Part shown: piece by piece, positions 20,771 to 36,100 of the stretch | How the letters are laid out: every line of letters begins with the position of its first letter | How positions within the stretch are numbered: position 1 is the first letter of the stretch | Assembly: GCA_032358165.1 (NCBI GenBank) | Contig: JAALGY010000053.1 | Coordinates: 1,302,001 to 1,366,000, forward strand | From: Diplosphaera chodatii | Taxonomy: Eukaryota; Chlorophyta; Trebouxiophyceae; Prasiolales; Stichococcaceae | Direction: 5' to 3' | Length of the DNA: 64,000 nucleotides | Notes under the pieces: model-generated | The model's database searches: none | What the model saw: the letters and a program-made list of their open reading frames with translations, nothing else | Told to the model about the DNA's origin: nothing | Made by a program: the position numbers and the translations under genes

Positions 20771-21092
20771 TGGCGCTGGCAAGTCGTTTAATGGCGGAGT
20801 CTTTGCGATGTACGCTGGTTTGCACGGTCCGCCACTATTTGTCGAGCACTCAGGTCTCATCTAGGTTGCAGCTTGGCGTCTATCGTTCAGCTGGTGAACA
20901 TCGGACCGTGCTGCTGGGTTGCTGCTGCTGGTTCAGAGTGCATCAGTAGTGCATTGCACTATGAAAAGCAGCTAAAACATCCTACTGTACACATGGATCG
21001 CAAGCAATCCTCGCTGCTTCTCCCCTCCAGCTACCCTAGCCAAACCTCCACACACCTTCGCGTGCTGCCTCCCGCCCAGGAGCACTGACCCA
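20771..21092. other. Convergent 3' region (MORN gene / ARL8)
   Basis: 322 bp between two stop codons on opposite strands. No coding signal; should contain both 3' UTRs. Confidence 0.45.
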
Positions 21093-22194
21093 TCACTTGG
21101 CGTGTTGCGTCAGCCAGTGTATCGTGATGTCAATGTTGTTCTGCCGCTTTGCGCTGACCGAGTACACCGCCACCTCACGGTCCCTCAAGCCCTGCACCGC
21201 ATCACCATCACATCACGTGCTGTCCGTGTGCAGCAGCCATGGTGTCGAACGAGTCGACCTTCAGCGTGACGGACTGTTCAACACCGCATGAATAGTGGGA
21301 TCACCTTCAGCTCCAGGCGATCAATCAGCTCGTTCGTGCTGAGCGCCGTCGGCAGGTCGTTCTTGTTGCCCAGCACCAGCAGCGGGATGCCAACCAGAGA
21401 TGGCTTAGACAGCAGCTCATGTAGCTCGGTGCGTGCCTGCGGTGACATTTCTTGGGCATGTTTAGGGTTGAGCGCTGCGTTGATTGAATCCTCGGTAGCG
21501 GGGTGTCATTAACGTGATGCACACCTCGGTATGTTGCAGTGCAGCCTGATATGCAGCAACCACAGCGTGCAATACGTTGTTCACCTGGTCGAGGCTTTCT
21601 ACGTCTGAGGAGTCCACCACAAACACGATGGCCTGCACTCCCCGGCAGTACCGCTCCCACATGCTGCGGAACCGTGGCTGTTGCAGCAGCACAGATGAGC
21701 ATCAAACACTCGCTTGTGCGCCGGCAGTAAGATGCTTCTTCGATCAAATGTATAGCAGCAGAGTGCGCACCCCAAAGCCAGTCATATGGCGCAACACAAG
21801 GGCCTGCCGCAGGATGTTCACTGATGGCACACCTGGCCGCCAAGATCCCATAGCTTGATGGTGACGGACCCCTTCGCGACCTTGCGCATGTTGAAGCCCA
21901 CTGTGGGGATCATGTCCTCGTGATACGCGCCGGTGGCGATGGTGTCTACACGCGACGTCTTGCCGGCATTCTGCAGTCCTATCAGCGACAGCTCCATCTC
22001 CTTCTTGAAGAACAGGCTGCAGACACAACAAGCTGTTGTTGAGGAGGATGGTGGACACAAAAGGTGTACGTTGCACCAGCAGCATGTGTGTCTTCGGATG
22101 CCCGAGTAACACTTGAGCTTTTTATTACTGGCGATAGGTAGACGGCTCACCTGCGCAGCCAGTCCAGCAGGCCCTGCCACCAAGACATGGCCAT
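21093..22194 (-). CDS. ARL8: ARF-like small GTPase ARL8
   Basis: Endolysosomal/vacuolar small GTPase. Five exons join in frame to 183 aa, the family length: 22194-22151, 22016-21833, 21677-21585, 21436-21305, 21191-21093. The N-terminus [15 protein letters not shown] has the ARL8 amphipathic helix and no Gly2, so it should not be myristoylated. G1 is GLQNAGKTS, switch [14 protein letters not shown]3 [21 protein letters not shown]4 [10 protein letters not shown] and G5 [10 protein letters not shown]. In ARL8 the G4 motif is usually NK.D; here NKND fits. The residue after GKTS is Arg ([12 protein letters not shown]), whereas a hydrophobic residue is usual there. The C-terminus [11 protein letters not shown] is normal. 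Confidence 0.93.
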
Positions 22195-22974
22195 GGTCGC
22201 TTGCTGTCTGTGGTAAGGTCTCAGATACAAGCTCGAGTTGGAGGTGATGCTGTTGCAGAAGGCCTATGCTGCAGCGAAGTCCGCCTTTGCTTCACAACCA
22301 GCTGATGACGCTCTGCAAGGTGTCCACAATATGCTCGCAACGTGTACAATTGTCTGTTGCGGTGATGCAAGCGAAACAAACATGACCTGCCACGCTGGCC
22401 CAAGTTGTTGAAGATCCTGCTCCTCGGCCTCTGGCGATCACCATCGCTTGCACGACACCACTGCCAACTTGTAAGCTGGTCCAATTCAGTTCTGCAACAA
22501 ATCCTACTACGTTCTGGGAAGGGCAGCGCCTGCGTTTTGAGAGCCTCCGGTGCCGCGCACTACAGGGACATCCTGCTGCAGAGGCGCATCGCCGGCTGCG
22601 TGGCGCAGTATAATATGCACTGACGTCTTGAGGACGGCTGACAAACGTCTGGGATTGGCACCTTTTGGTCCCTCAGCAGTGTATACTGGTGTTGAGCAGC
22701 CAGCTGCAGCGGACCGGCGCAACTTCTGCATAGCGCATGATGCTGAACACATCCCTACGGCATACATGCAATCCACCGGCTCTGTCACCACGTCGCCAGA
22801 GCAGCGCAACCGTTCAGAGCACAGCACCGCGGAGGGACAACAGCGCCGTTCTGCCATGCCGCGTGCACAGCCGGCAGCCACTCAGCATTGTCATGGCTAG
22901 CACTCTGCAGGTAGTTGCCCCGACTGACACATCGGCTAGCAAACACGAACACTCCTCCTGATGCAGCATGGCAG
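22195..22974. promoter_or_regulatory. Divergent promoter region ARL8 / DHQS
   Basis: About 780 bp. It may include a 5'-UTR exon or an upstream coding exon of DHQS (an ATG at about 22894 opens a short frame ending TLQ next to a GT), because the DHQS start is not settled. Confidence 0.4.
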
Positions 22975-25189
<2,215 letters not shown>

Positions 25190-25421
25190 CGACATGCCTT
25201 CAGTTTACACACTTGTGATCGAGCTTGATAAACTGAATCAGCGAGGCCAGGAAGATTTGCAAGCCATATAGCCTTCCGCGGCCCAACGATACTTGCTTTA
25301 CACTGCTGACGATAGCAAACCAGGAGCGGCAGTAAACACTTGCCACTAGCAATGCAGAAATCAGGGACAAAACCGTCAAGCGCTCACAAACCAAGAGCTT
25401 AGGGTGGTGCTGCAGTTCATG

Positions 25422-25777
25422 TCAGCGCCGAACAGTCTTGGAGAACAGCATCCAGATTGGTTCCAGCATGCTGGCTCCAGTTGCACGCTGCGATTTGGAG
25501 AGCGGTGCCGACCTCTGCAGCCTCTCCATGGACTCCCGCGGCTTGACCTGCAGATAGAGAACAGAGACGTCCGTCAGACAACGGAACGTCTGCAAGTGTA
25601 GGAAGGCTCCCATCGTTTGCCTCAGTTGACATGAATGGCAGCGCATGACATCACCTGACGCGCGGCAGTCGTTGGACCATCCTCCACGGCCCGTGCCTTC
25701 CAATAGCTGCTGATGCCCACGTACAAGAGCAGCACCGTTGAGAAAATCACAACCAGGTTGCGCAGCGGGCAGGCCAT
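25422..25777 (-). CDS. Small single-pass membrane protein, 82 aa, unknown
   Basis: Two exons (25777-25655 and 25547-25422) join in phase. MACPLRNLVVIFSTVLLLYVG is one N-terminal transmembrane helix or uncleaved signal anchor, followed by SSYWKARAVEDGPTTAAR. The second exon gives a basic amphipathic tail (VKPRESMERLQRSAPLSKSQ) ending WMLFSKTVRR. The intron has a good GTGATG donor and CTGCAG acceptor. It is too small and generic to name. The size and layout would fit an organelle inner-membrane assembly factor or small subunit, but nothing in the sequence proves this. Confidence 0.6.
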
Positions 25778-26344
25778 CTGACTGGAGCGGCCTGCCCTGC
25801 AGGATGCCTGAGAATGGGCTCCTTGCTGGCTGTGCGGGCCTTCGGGCAACCCTTTGCCGTGCTTCACTGGGGTCAGCTGTGATGGTCAGAAGTCTCAGGA
25901 ATTGTGAGCAATATTACAGCGCCGCCTGCACACGGGCCTGTGCCAGCCTGTGTTGGACACACTCGCCCACGCTGCAACGTCAGCCAGGGTGCGGGGCTTC
26001 TGTGCACGATCTCTGCGCAACGATGCAAAGCGATGCCTTGAGGTGTCAGCGAACATGTCTCGGAGTTGCCGAGCTTCCGGACGTAAGTAGCGCCATTGGT
26101 GACAAGTAGTTAGCAGAGACGGTGATGCGCAACTCGGTGACAAGTGGCAGGCTGTCGTCACTACAGTCGTCACTTTGCGTTTGAACAACACAGGGTGCAC
26201 ACAAACATGTTCTTGGTGTGCACGAGTTCATCAAACCGTGCATCTGACCACCGATCGACCGCACGGCACAGCTGTCAGTCGGTTGGCGTCTGTGTCTCGA
26301 AACGCGTCCGCCTGATGTTGACGACGTGAGCATTGCATGCCGCC
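25778..26344. promoter_or_regulatory. Divergent promoter region, small membrane protein / PUR5
   Basis: 567 bp between opposed start codons with no supported exon. Confidence 0.4.
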
Positions 26345-28381
26345 ATGGCCACTTGGCCGACGCGCTGCACACAGCATCAAAGCATCCTCCCAGTGCAGTC
26401 TGTCCACGCGTCCCTGCTGCTGGCATCGGGACGAACCCCCGTCAGCCTCCCTTTGACTTACAAGCACCGATCGGGCAGCTGCAGCCATAGTGCTTGTGGA
26501 GCCCGGAGCCGGCGGCGGCATGCCGGCGGACGGCTATGTTGTGCAGCAGTGGCACAACCGGGCGGCCTGAGCTACAAAGATGCAGGCGTTGATATCGACG
26601 CCGGCAACGAGCTGGTTCGCCGCATCAAGCAGCTTAATCCTGCAATTGGCGGCTTCAGTGGCGCGTATGAGTATGGTGAGGACGGAGGCCGCACCCTGTG
26701 GATCAGTCGCAGTGGCTGACTGCACAAGCACATACGCTGCGGCAGCCACCTGCAGCTGCCATTTTGATGGCTTACGTGCGAAAAGCTGCATGTCAATTCA
26801 GGAAAACTTGAGTCAGCCTGGAGCGGTACTGATGATTGCATGTCCTCATCCCGGCACTGCAGGCGACTCGTACCTGGTGGCAGGCACGGACGGCGTCGGC
26901 ACGAAGCTCAAGCTGGCGTTCGAGCTGGGGCGACATGACACCATCGGCATCGATCTGGTCGCCATGAGCGTGAACGATATCGTGACGTGCGGCGCAAAGC
27001 CAATGTTCTTCTTGGACTACTATGCCACGGGTGCCCTGGACGTCGACGTTGCTGAAAGCGTGAGATAAGGCTGCTGCATGAACCATGAAGCATTTGGTTT
27101 CCATGTCAAAGTACAGAGTACACCGCCAAGATGTGAGTCAGGGTGCAAGTGAAGGCATTGCCGATTGTATGGATAGGAGATCTCGATGGTGCACGTTGCA
27201 GGTGGTGAAGGGCATCGTGGCGGGATGCCAAGAGTCAGACTGCATACTCATGGGCGGCGAGGTCAGTCGGATTGCGCCTGCCACCAGTCAACTCCCCGTG
27301 TGCCGCAGCCTGCAGTTGCGAGTTGGAACTCCTCATGTCCGACTCGCCTGAACGTGCAGCCTGCTGCGCTTGCCTGCAGACGGCAGAGATGCCGGGCATG
27401 TACCAGGCGGGGGAGTACGACCTGGCCGGCTTTGCAGTGGGGTCCGTCAAGAAGGCGGACTTCATCGACGGCAGCAGCATCGCGGAGGGCGACGTGGTGC
27501 TGGGCCTGCCGTCCAGCGGCGTGCACTCCAACGGCTTCTCGCTCGTGCGGAAGATCCTGCAGGCAAGATGTGCGGCTCACTTGTCGCCAGATCAGCGCCG
27601 AAGTACGACCTGATCATGCAGTGCATGACATGCAAGCTACTCTGCAGTTGTAGCTATCAAAGCAGCTCCGCGTGTTGCCATCATTTGGTGCGGACTGGTG
27701 TGCGCAGGTGGCCGGCACGCAGCTGACTGATGCAGCGCCGTGGGGCGGCGGCACTCTGGGCGATGCGCTGCTGGCGCCCACGGTGCTGTACGTCCGGCCG
27801 GTGCTGCAGCTCATACAGCAGCTGCCAGTCAAGGTGCGGCTGCTGGTCACGCTCACTGAGGCGTCCTCTGCGAGCACATGATCAGCCTGTGCTGCTGCAG
27901 CAGTGCAGATCGTCACACAGCAAGCGTGGGTGCGTGAGCAGGTGCCGAGGGCCATAGATTATCCAAGGAAGCTGTGCGCAATGCAGGGGCTGGTGCACAT
28001 GACTGGCGGCGGCTTCCCAGAAAACATTCCGCGTGTGGTGCCCAAGGGCCTGCAGACGCGCATTGATCGCAGCGCCTGGGAGGTGCCCGACCTGTTCCAG
28101 TGGCTGCAGAAGGTAGGGTAACAGGGCGGGACGTCCTTGTGCCAGTGTTGCAACCAGGCTGCTCTTATGTCAAGATATAGGTCGTTCGATTTGCTGGCTA
28201 TTGTGTACAGGCGGGGGGCGTATCAGACACAGAGATGTTCCGCACATTCAACATGGGCGTGGGCATGGTGGTGGTCGTCGCTCCGGAGCATGCAGACAGC
28301 GTGCTGGCAGCGGGCGTGGGAGCCTTCCGGCTGGGCGACATCGCAAAGGGCGATGGCGTGCAGATGCTGGACAGGTTGTGA
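26345..28381 (+). CDS. PUR5: Phosphoribosylformylglycinamidine cyclo-ligase (AIR synthetase, PurM), plastid
   Basis: Fifth step of de novo purine synthesis: ATP-dependent closure of FGAM to AIR. Seven exons join in phase to 397 aa: 26345-26675, 26863-27059, 27202-27261, 27380-27562, 27708-27833, 27987-28112, 28211-28381. Residues 1-70 are Ser/Arg/His-rich and suit a transit peptide. Then [18 protein letters not shown] begins the PurM core, followed by [102 protein letters not shown] and [11 protein letters not shown]. All match the two-domain PurM fold. Intron 4 has a GC donor (CAG|GCAAGA at 27563). It is the single-function plant form, with no GARS or GART domain attached. The C-terminus after [11 protein letters not shown] is short but complete. 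Confidence 0.93.
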
Positions 28382-28817
28382 CAAGGCTCTCGTGCCACAG
28401 CTTTGGCTGGCAGCCGTGTCCTAGCTGGTTTACATCAGGGAGTACCAGAGCACTTAGCATACGGTAGGTGACAGCGGTTTACAGTTCAGCAGTATTCAGG
28501 TCCGGATCATAATCACTGAAATCAGCAAGTTCCTGTTGTGGACGGAGCGGTTGCGGATGTCAACAGAAACCACGAAGTGTGCTGCAACAAATTTCGGTGT
28601 CAAAGACCCGCTCAAATCACACCCTGCTCTTCCGCTTGCTGTCTCTACCAGTGTGCGCACTCTGCTAGCTCAAGCCGCAGCCATCAGCTGGTTTGTGCAT
28701 GTGTTCTCGTTGCTTTCGATGCCACAGGCAGCGCCCTGCACATCAACCACCACGTCCATGTTGGCTAACACCTGCAGCACTGCTCTGTTTCAGTGCGTTT
28801 CGTGCTTGCACCAACTG
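28382..28817. other. Convergent 3' region PUR5 / CAP-H2
   Basis: 436 bp with no credible exon; expected to contain the two 3' UTRs. Confidence 0.4.
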
Positions 28818-31800
28818 CTACACACAGATGCATGTGCAACCAGTTGTTGTCACCTTGTGTAACTGCTGGCTGGGTGCCCGGAAATCCTTTTGGGCGTCCT
28901 GCATCAGCAGGGTGTGCACAAGCAGCTGCGGCGTGGCGGCACCGTCTGCGGTGTCAAAGTCGATGTTACCGCCATTGACCAGCTGCAGCGATGCCGCAAA
29001 CAGCCTGCATTGCAGCATCAATGCTTGGCGGTCCAATGCAGTCGCTGTTGCATCTGCTGAGGGCTGGGGTACAAAGCACAGCGCAAAGCAGCAATGCAGA
29101 GACAGAAGCCAGCAGATCGACGAGGCCCTCAGCAGGTTGACCGTGCACCAGAATGACGAAGCCCAAGAGCAGCCAGGCGCACCTCGACACTTGCCACTGC
29201 TCGGGGTCGCTGATCGCAGCAGACAGTGGAACCGTGCCCAGCGTGCGCCTCTCCTGCACCTGCTGCTGAGCCGGCTGGCTGGACTCCTTCTGCACCACTG
29301 CACGCTTCTGCCCCTTCTTCCGCTTGGCATGCTGCTGCGGCTGCTCCCGCTCGGACAGCGGCAGCGGCTGCTGCGGCTGCAGCTGCCCTGGCTCTGCAGC
29401 GCCATCTGCGAGGCTGAGCGCCGACAGGCGCTGCAGGATCCGCTGCCCATATACGCGCATGTCGAAGGTTTCCCGCGCATCCTGTGCATCGATGACCGGC
29501 TGCACGCGCTGCCGCCAGGTTGACACCCTGCAGGCGTGACCAGGCTGGATTCAGCAACCACGTCTCACTGTGCACTGCATGCCGCAGTCTGATGCCGTTG
29601 CAGCTGGTCCCTTTGATGATGTATGGACCAGGCAGAAGGAGCAGTGCTGCCTGCCTGGCAGCAAGTGCTGTCTGGACGTCCGCCGCTGCGGCAGCGCTGA
29701 TGATCGCTTCGACATGCGCGCGGCAAAGGTCCTCGTAGCTGGGGGCCGCGCCGTCCGTCCGACTGGGTGCTTCACCAGGTGCGTCCCATGCTGGCGCTGC
29801 AGCAGGTTTAGCCCGGCGTCAAGGCGGTCGATGCCCATGAGCCATCTAAGCCAAGGCAGGATGATTACATCTGGCTGGTGGACGTGATCAGCTCTAATAG
29901 GGCGTCGTACATACCTGGCTCAGCCGCATCTGGGAGCGGCATGTAGTCACCCTCATCATCCGACAGCGGGTCCGCCCCTCCGCCCCCGTCCCAGTCTGCA
30001 GCATCGGGTGGAGGCATCATCAGGACTGCCAGCCACACGGAGGAGCAGGGTGAAGGCAGACAACATGAACATATGGTGTTTGAAGGGCTCTGCATTGACA
30101 GTAAGAGGCAACGTGCAGCGGCACACCGTCGCCGCCCCAGTCCGCCGCATCGCAGTTGCCATCCAGCTCTGCCGCATCGTCCTGTGGGTCTGGCGGCGGC
30201 GCCACGAACGCCGAGCTCCTGGCCGCTGCCGTACGCTGGGCCGCCGCTGCCGCACGCTTCGCCTGCTGTGCACGCTGCAGCGCCGGCTGGAACTCTGCAA
30301 ATGTCAGCTTGCCTGCAGGCACATAAGCACATGGTTATTGCTGGCTGCAATCACTTGTGCTCCAGGCAGCAAAACGATCGCTGCCGAACTGTTGCAACAG
30401 ACATGCCAGCTTATATTGTTGAGCAGGCAGTACGAGGAGCAAGAACAGGGTGCTATGAGGCAGGCCCTGGCTGCCAACCTGGTGCTGCGGGTGGCAACAT
30501 GGCTGCACTGCACGGCAGCACCGGCGGCGGCGCCGGCCTGAAGCGTGGCAGCCGCTTGGCCTTGCGGAATGGCTTCTTGGCCATCCCGCTGTCGTCGTGC
30601 ATATCCAGCGGCGCCCACGGGTCAAAGGCATCCTCCTCCTCTGCCTCCTCCTGCTGTGCAGCTCCTGGCTGCGGCTGCTGCTGCTGTGCTGCAATGCGCA
30701 TGGAGTTGGGACAGTCAGCAGCATTGCAAACCGTACTTTGTCTCCACTGTGCCGCGCTCAACACATCACCACACGGACGCCGCGTGTGGTCAGGCAAGCG
30801 TGGGAGGCGCCACCTTGTTCCAGCTGCTCCCACTCTGGGCCGTCGTCGTCCGGTGCCCAGTCCATGCCTCCATCGTAGTCGTCGCAGCCATCATCGCCCT
30901 GGTGCTCGGTGTCTGCACACCAGATTTGAAGATGGTTGCATCCTGCCCCCGCCTCCCACACTGAGCAGACTGCCACCGTGGAACAGCCCATGTTCAGCAC
31001 CTCCTGCAAGGTGCTGCGGAGCACTGGCACTTGCACCAACGATGGCCTTCGGACCTGGTGGCTGTGGCTGACCCGGTGCAGCGGCACCCTGTGCGGCTGC
31101 GCCGCCAGCCTCCTCTCCTTGTAGCTGTGGCGTCGACGCCTGGCAGGGGGCTCCCTGGCCTGGCGCCGCGCCCGCAGCATTGGGGTCCACCGGCGGGGTG
31201 TGGTAGTTGCCTGGACGAAGGACATCCATTACGCGGTCTTGGCAGTGGCTTGCTTCAGACCGTTGTACAGCCGGCTGAGGCAGGCACAGTGTCCAGCGCA
31301 CCACTGTGCTCTACAAAGCACTCCTGCGCAAGCAGATGAACTGGATGCGTCCTGACGGACTCTGCACCTGATGGCGATGTCCGCGGCGCCACCCGCCGCA
31401 GCATCATGTCATATCCCGCCGCACTGCCAGGCTCAATCAGCAGCGCGCCTGACTCGTGCACCATGCAGCCGGAGATCTGCACGTCGTGTTCAAGGCGCCA
31501 TTTGCACAGTCCGTGCAATATGCAGCAGAGTCCAAGGTGCTGTACAGGGATTATTGCCTCAGACATGGCAATGTGGCACGGGGCACAGTGCACCGGCACC
31601 CTGCACTTCACTCACGTTGAAGCCGCGCGCCGTGCTGCCGGCAAAGCTGTTGCCTGCAAACAGGCCACAGGTTGATGCGACTGTGGTGCCATGCTCCGCA
31701 GCTCCTGCAGAAACCTAATGGGAACAGGCCTGCAACGAGCTGCAACGCACAGCTGACCTGCGGTGTCAAGCGCGAGCAGCATCGCTGGCATCTGCATCGG

Positions 31801-32561
31801 CCGCTGGATCTGCGGCGACGTGCCCTCGTCCATGTCGATGTCCTTCCCCACTGTGCACATCATCGTTGGCATGCTGATCAGCTGACGCTACGGAACAAGT
31901 TTTGCATGAAGATCAGGCATCCAGGACAAGCAGACGACTGATACCTTCCAGCACATCGTCCAGCCGCAGAAACATCTCCTCCTCATCATAGTAGTTGTCG
32001 CCATCATCTGCTTTGTCCTTGCTGCCACCCGCGGCACTGCCCGTCTGGCGCTGCCTGATGGCATACACATCCGTGAGATTATGAACGCGGATCTGCCGCC
32101 AATGATGACATGGTTGGCAGCAGCATGAGCATTGCACGGCTATGCAGCATGGCAGAAGCCCACTTTCGATCGTGGATGACATCCAACGCCTGGTAGACCA
32201 GTTGGTGCAGGTACTCGACCTTTTTGCTGTACACATGCGCAGAACCTTGCACCAGCAGTGCCGCTGCACAAGAGCGGCGGGAGTCAAAGGGTGGTCCTGG
32301 CTATGCCGCATGTGCTGACAGGCAGCGCTGGAGGTGCATCACAGCAGAAGGCAGGGCATGCGGACAGACGTCGCTGAGGGTCTTACCTTCTGCGAAATTG
32401 ACGTTGCTGCTGCCCTCCACAGCAAACGTGACGGACTCGAGCACCTCCAGATACTCTTCGAGCTCTGAAGCGATGTTGATGTCCCAGTTGGCAGCTAGCT
32501 CTCGGATGGGCTTCAGCAGGTGTCCGAACTTTTCTTCATTCGCATCTTGTGTCAGGCTCAT
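28818..32561 (-). CDS. CAPH2: Condensin-II kleisin subunit CAP-H2
   Basis: Kleisin bridging the SMC2/SMC4 heads in condensin II. From ATG 32561: [20 protein letters not shown] and [14 protein letters not shown] are the conserved N-terminal kleisin segment, followed by the [20 protein letters not shown] helix near 32.2 kb. An acidic block [20 protein letters not shown] lies near 31.95 kb, then [20 protein letters not shown] (31.8 kb) and a hydrophobic strand [20 protein letters not shown] (31.45 kb). [20 protein letters not shown] (30.6 kb) is a plant CAP-H2 signature. [20 protein letters not shown] (30.3 kb), [15 protein letters not shown] (29.45 kb) and the winged-helix-like end [13 protein letters not shown] (28.97 kb) complete the order. 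Roughly 12-14 exons; boundaries were not all fixed. The last exon is read to a stop at 28818, and the true C-terminus could differ slightly. Confidence 0.87.
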
Positions 32562-33159
32562 CGTTGCTCCGTGCGAGCACCGTCCCCGTGCGGCTGCTTC
32601 ACATCAGCATGTACACTGTCCGAAACATCCGGTGACAGCCGGTGCAGGTGGTCAGTCGGGACGTGCCGGACCAGAGGGGGCAGCGGCACAAGCTTGCTGA
32701 GCGTTCTACAACACCGTTCGACGTGATCACCGCCATCAGCATGCGAGGTGCGAGGCGAAAGCAAACCGTTGTGGTGCACTAAGCTCACGCGAAATTTGAG
32801 TCAGGGGCCCCAACTGAAGGCCGTGCGGGGTGGGTCTGCATGCGTAAACCCTTGCCTTCGACAGAAGCACGGAGCTCCTGATGGTTGCCATGGTGGTCAA
32901 CAACGCTGTATAGCATCACACCGCATTGAATTGCGATCTACTGATTGGTCGCCGCAGCACGCCCAGCGTGCGCCTGGTAGCAGGGTGCTGCTGTGCGTCA
33001 CACTTGCGTCAGGTAGACTGCTGGCAGTCTGTGTTGCTGACAAGTGCGTGGCAGTCGAGGACCGGACCCCAGTGCTGGCAGCTCCTGACGATGGTCATCC
33101 ACAGCTAGTGCCATCGCGTACACACACGGGGGCTGGCCCGCGGGCCACGGCCTGCGACC
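32562..33159. promoter_or_regulatory. Divergent promoter region CAP-H2 / myosin XI
   Basis: 598 bp between start codons on opposite strands. Frames present are short and of poor composition. Confidence 0.45.
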
Positions 33160-36100
33160 ATGGCCCAGGAGGAAGCAATCCAGCAGCATGCCAAGGGCTC
33201 CCGCGTCTGGGTCTTCCTCGAAGAAGATGCACAGGGCGAGGGCTGGTACAGCGGCGAAGTTGTGGACATCCGCGGCGGCCAGCTGGTGGTGAAAAGCGCA
33301 TCCGGCCCCACAGGCACCTACAAGCCGGAGGAATGCCCTCTGCAGAACCCGTCGTCCCTGCGGGGCGTGGAGGTGAGGACGTGATGATCAGTCTGGCAGC
33401 ATTTGATGGGTTCAAACAGCACGCTTGTGCCGATGGCGATGCCTCGCTGAAAGCTCCCAAGTGGATCTCGAACATGACACCCAGCACTCCGGCAGCGGCT
33501 GCCCTGGCAAGGCCTGCAGCCGGTGCACCACTGGGCAGCAAAGCGCAACAGGGACTGCCACGCATCGCGGCGCCGGATCCAGCTGCCGTGCACGGCTGAC
33601 GGCCTGCTGCGCGTCTGCGGCGCAGGACATGACGACGCTGGCGTACCTCAACGAGCCGGGGGTGCTGGACAACCTGAAGGCGCGGTACGTGCTGGACGAC
33701 ATCTACACGTACACCGGCTCCATCCTGATCGCCGTCAACCCCTTCCAGCGGCTGCCGCACCTGTATGGCACGCACATGATGGAGCAGTACCGCGGCGTGA
33801 ATCTTGGGGAGCTGTCGCCGCACGTGTACGCCATCGCGGACGCCGCGTACCAGCAGATGCGGCGGTGGAACAAGAGCCAGTCCATCCTGGTGTGTGGCGC
33901 TCCAGTGCAGGCGCTCAGCATGCAGAACATGGCGTCATCTTGCTGATGATCCCTGGACACCCACCCCAGTCGCTCAGTGTCAGTGCCTGGTGTGGAAACA
34001 GGTCAGCGGGGAGAGCGGGGCAGGGAAGACGGAGACCAGCAAGCTGATCATGCAGTACCTGGCATGGATGGGCGGGTACTCGGCGGATGAGGCAGAGGCG
34101 ACCGGCAGCCGCAGCGTGGAGCAGCAGGTGCCTGGTGTCAGCTGCAGCCTGACCATGTGCGGGTTTTTGGCGCAGTGTATGCAAGCAGGTCGTGCGCTCC
34201 GGCACTTCGTGCGCTCACCTGGCCGCCCTGGGGCACAGGTGCTGGAGTCGAACCCGCTGCTCGAGGCATTCGGCAACGCCAAGACGGTGCGCAACGACAA
34301 CTCCTCGCGCTTCGGGAAGTTCGTGGAGATCCAGTTCAGCAAGCAGGGTCGCATCTCGGGCGCCGCCGTGCGCACCTACCTGCTGGAGCGCTCGCGGGTG
34401 GTGCAGACCAACGACCCAGAGCGCAACTACCACGTCTTCTACCAGCTGTGCGATGGCGCAACGCCGGAGGAGCAGGAGAAGTGGCGGCTGCAGCCCGCAA
34501 ACACGTTCAACTACCTGAAGCGCAGCACCTGCTTCACGCTGCCGCGCGTGGACAATGCAGAGGAGTACAGGGCGACGCGGCGGTCGATGACGCTGGTGGG
34601 CATCCCGGTGGAGCAGCAGGACGCGTGCTTCCGGCTGGTCGCGGCGGTGCTGCACATGGGCAACCTGGAGTTTGCCGAGGGCGCGGAGCAGGACAGCTCG
34701 CAGCTGGCGCCGGCGTCCGCCAAGCACCTGGACGCCTGCGCCGAGCTGCTGGGCGCGCAGCCAGACGGCCTGCTCAGGGCGCTGACCACCCGCACCCGCC
34801 AAACGGTCGACGGTCAGTGGCCATGCAGCAGGACCCCTGTCTGGCAGACTTCAAAGCTCGTACTGGTTTTGGATCTGCACCAAATGCTGGCGCAAGCAGC
34901 ATGCCAAGTGTCCGCGGGAAAGTGTGTCAGGTGTCAGGTCCTTGGCCTACCCACGGCAAAATGTGATCTGCAGGTCCCATCGTGAGCCCCATCGACGTCA
35001 AGGCGGCGGTGGACAACCGCGACTCGCTGGCAAAGACGCTGTACCAGCGCCTGTTCGACTGGCTGGTCGACAAGATCAACACCTCCATTGGGCAGGACCC
35101 AGACGCTGCCACGCTGGTCGGCGTGCTGGACATCTATGGTGGGGCCCATCACAGACCTGCTTTTGGCCATAGAACAGTCCTCTCTGCCATGCCACGTGCA
35201 CCCTTTTCGCCATTGTGCCACACCTGTAAAAGGTTGCATCACCATGCAGGGTTTGAACAGTTCAAGGAGAACGACTTTGAGCAGTTCTGCATCAACCTGG
35301 CGAACGAGAAGCTGCAGCAGCACTTCAACCAGCACGTCTTCAAGATGGAGCAGGCAGAGTATGAGCGTGAGGAGATCGACTGGTCGTACATCGAGTTCGT
35401 GGACAACCAGGTGCTGTCCTTGTGGTTTTTGTAAACCTTTCCCTCTCTCCAAACCCATGCAATGGCAATGTCATTAAATCTGGTCTGTATGCTGTGGCGG
35501 CGCAAGTCCACGCATGAGCCGATGGCGACCATTTGCAGGATGTGCTGGACCTGATTGAGAAGCCGCTGGGCATCATCGACTTGCTGGATGAGCAGTGCAA
35601 GTTCCCACGGGTGCGGTAACATTGCTGCTGGGCGTGATGTGTTGTGAGCATGGCGACAGATGGCCGTGCTGGCCAGGCTCTGGTCTACTGAATGGCCCAC
35701 CTGATACGCCCCGTCCTCATCCCTGCTGCAGGCAACAAATGCAGACTATGCCAACAGGCTGTACCAGAGCCCCACTGTCAAGGACTCCAAGCGGTTTTCG
35801 AAACCCAAGCTCAGCCAGACAGCATTCACGATTGAGCACTATGCCGGCGGGGTGCGCGTTGCTGCCTGGTGTTGCCTGCATCCAGAGCATGCTGCAAGTG
35901 AATGACGGAGGGCATGCTTATGCACAGCGTCCTGAGCTGGCGCGTTGTGTGCCACAGGTGTCCTACAGCACAGACAACTTCCTGGTCAAGAACCGCGACT
36001 TTGTGGTGGCGGAGCACCAGCTGCTGCTGGAAAACTCCAGCGAGACCTTCATCAAGGTCCTGTTCCCGCCAGAGGTGGAGGCCGAGCCTGCGCAGGTGCG

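Noticed and set aside
28693..29523. 276-codon + ORF over the CAP-H2 3' exons
   Set aside because: Leu/Arg-rich shadow of the minus-strand CAP-H2 exon with [15 protein letters not shown].
33095..33823. 242-codon minus-strand ORF over the myosin start
   Set aside because: Shadow of the myosin motor exons; the opposite strand carries the conserved motor sequence.
34157..34966. 269-codon + ORF in the myosin motor region
   Set aside because: Different frame from the conserved [19 protein letters not shown] frame; GC-rich shadow.
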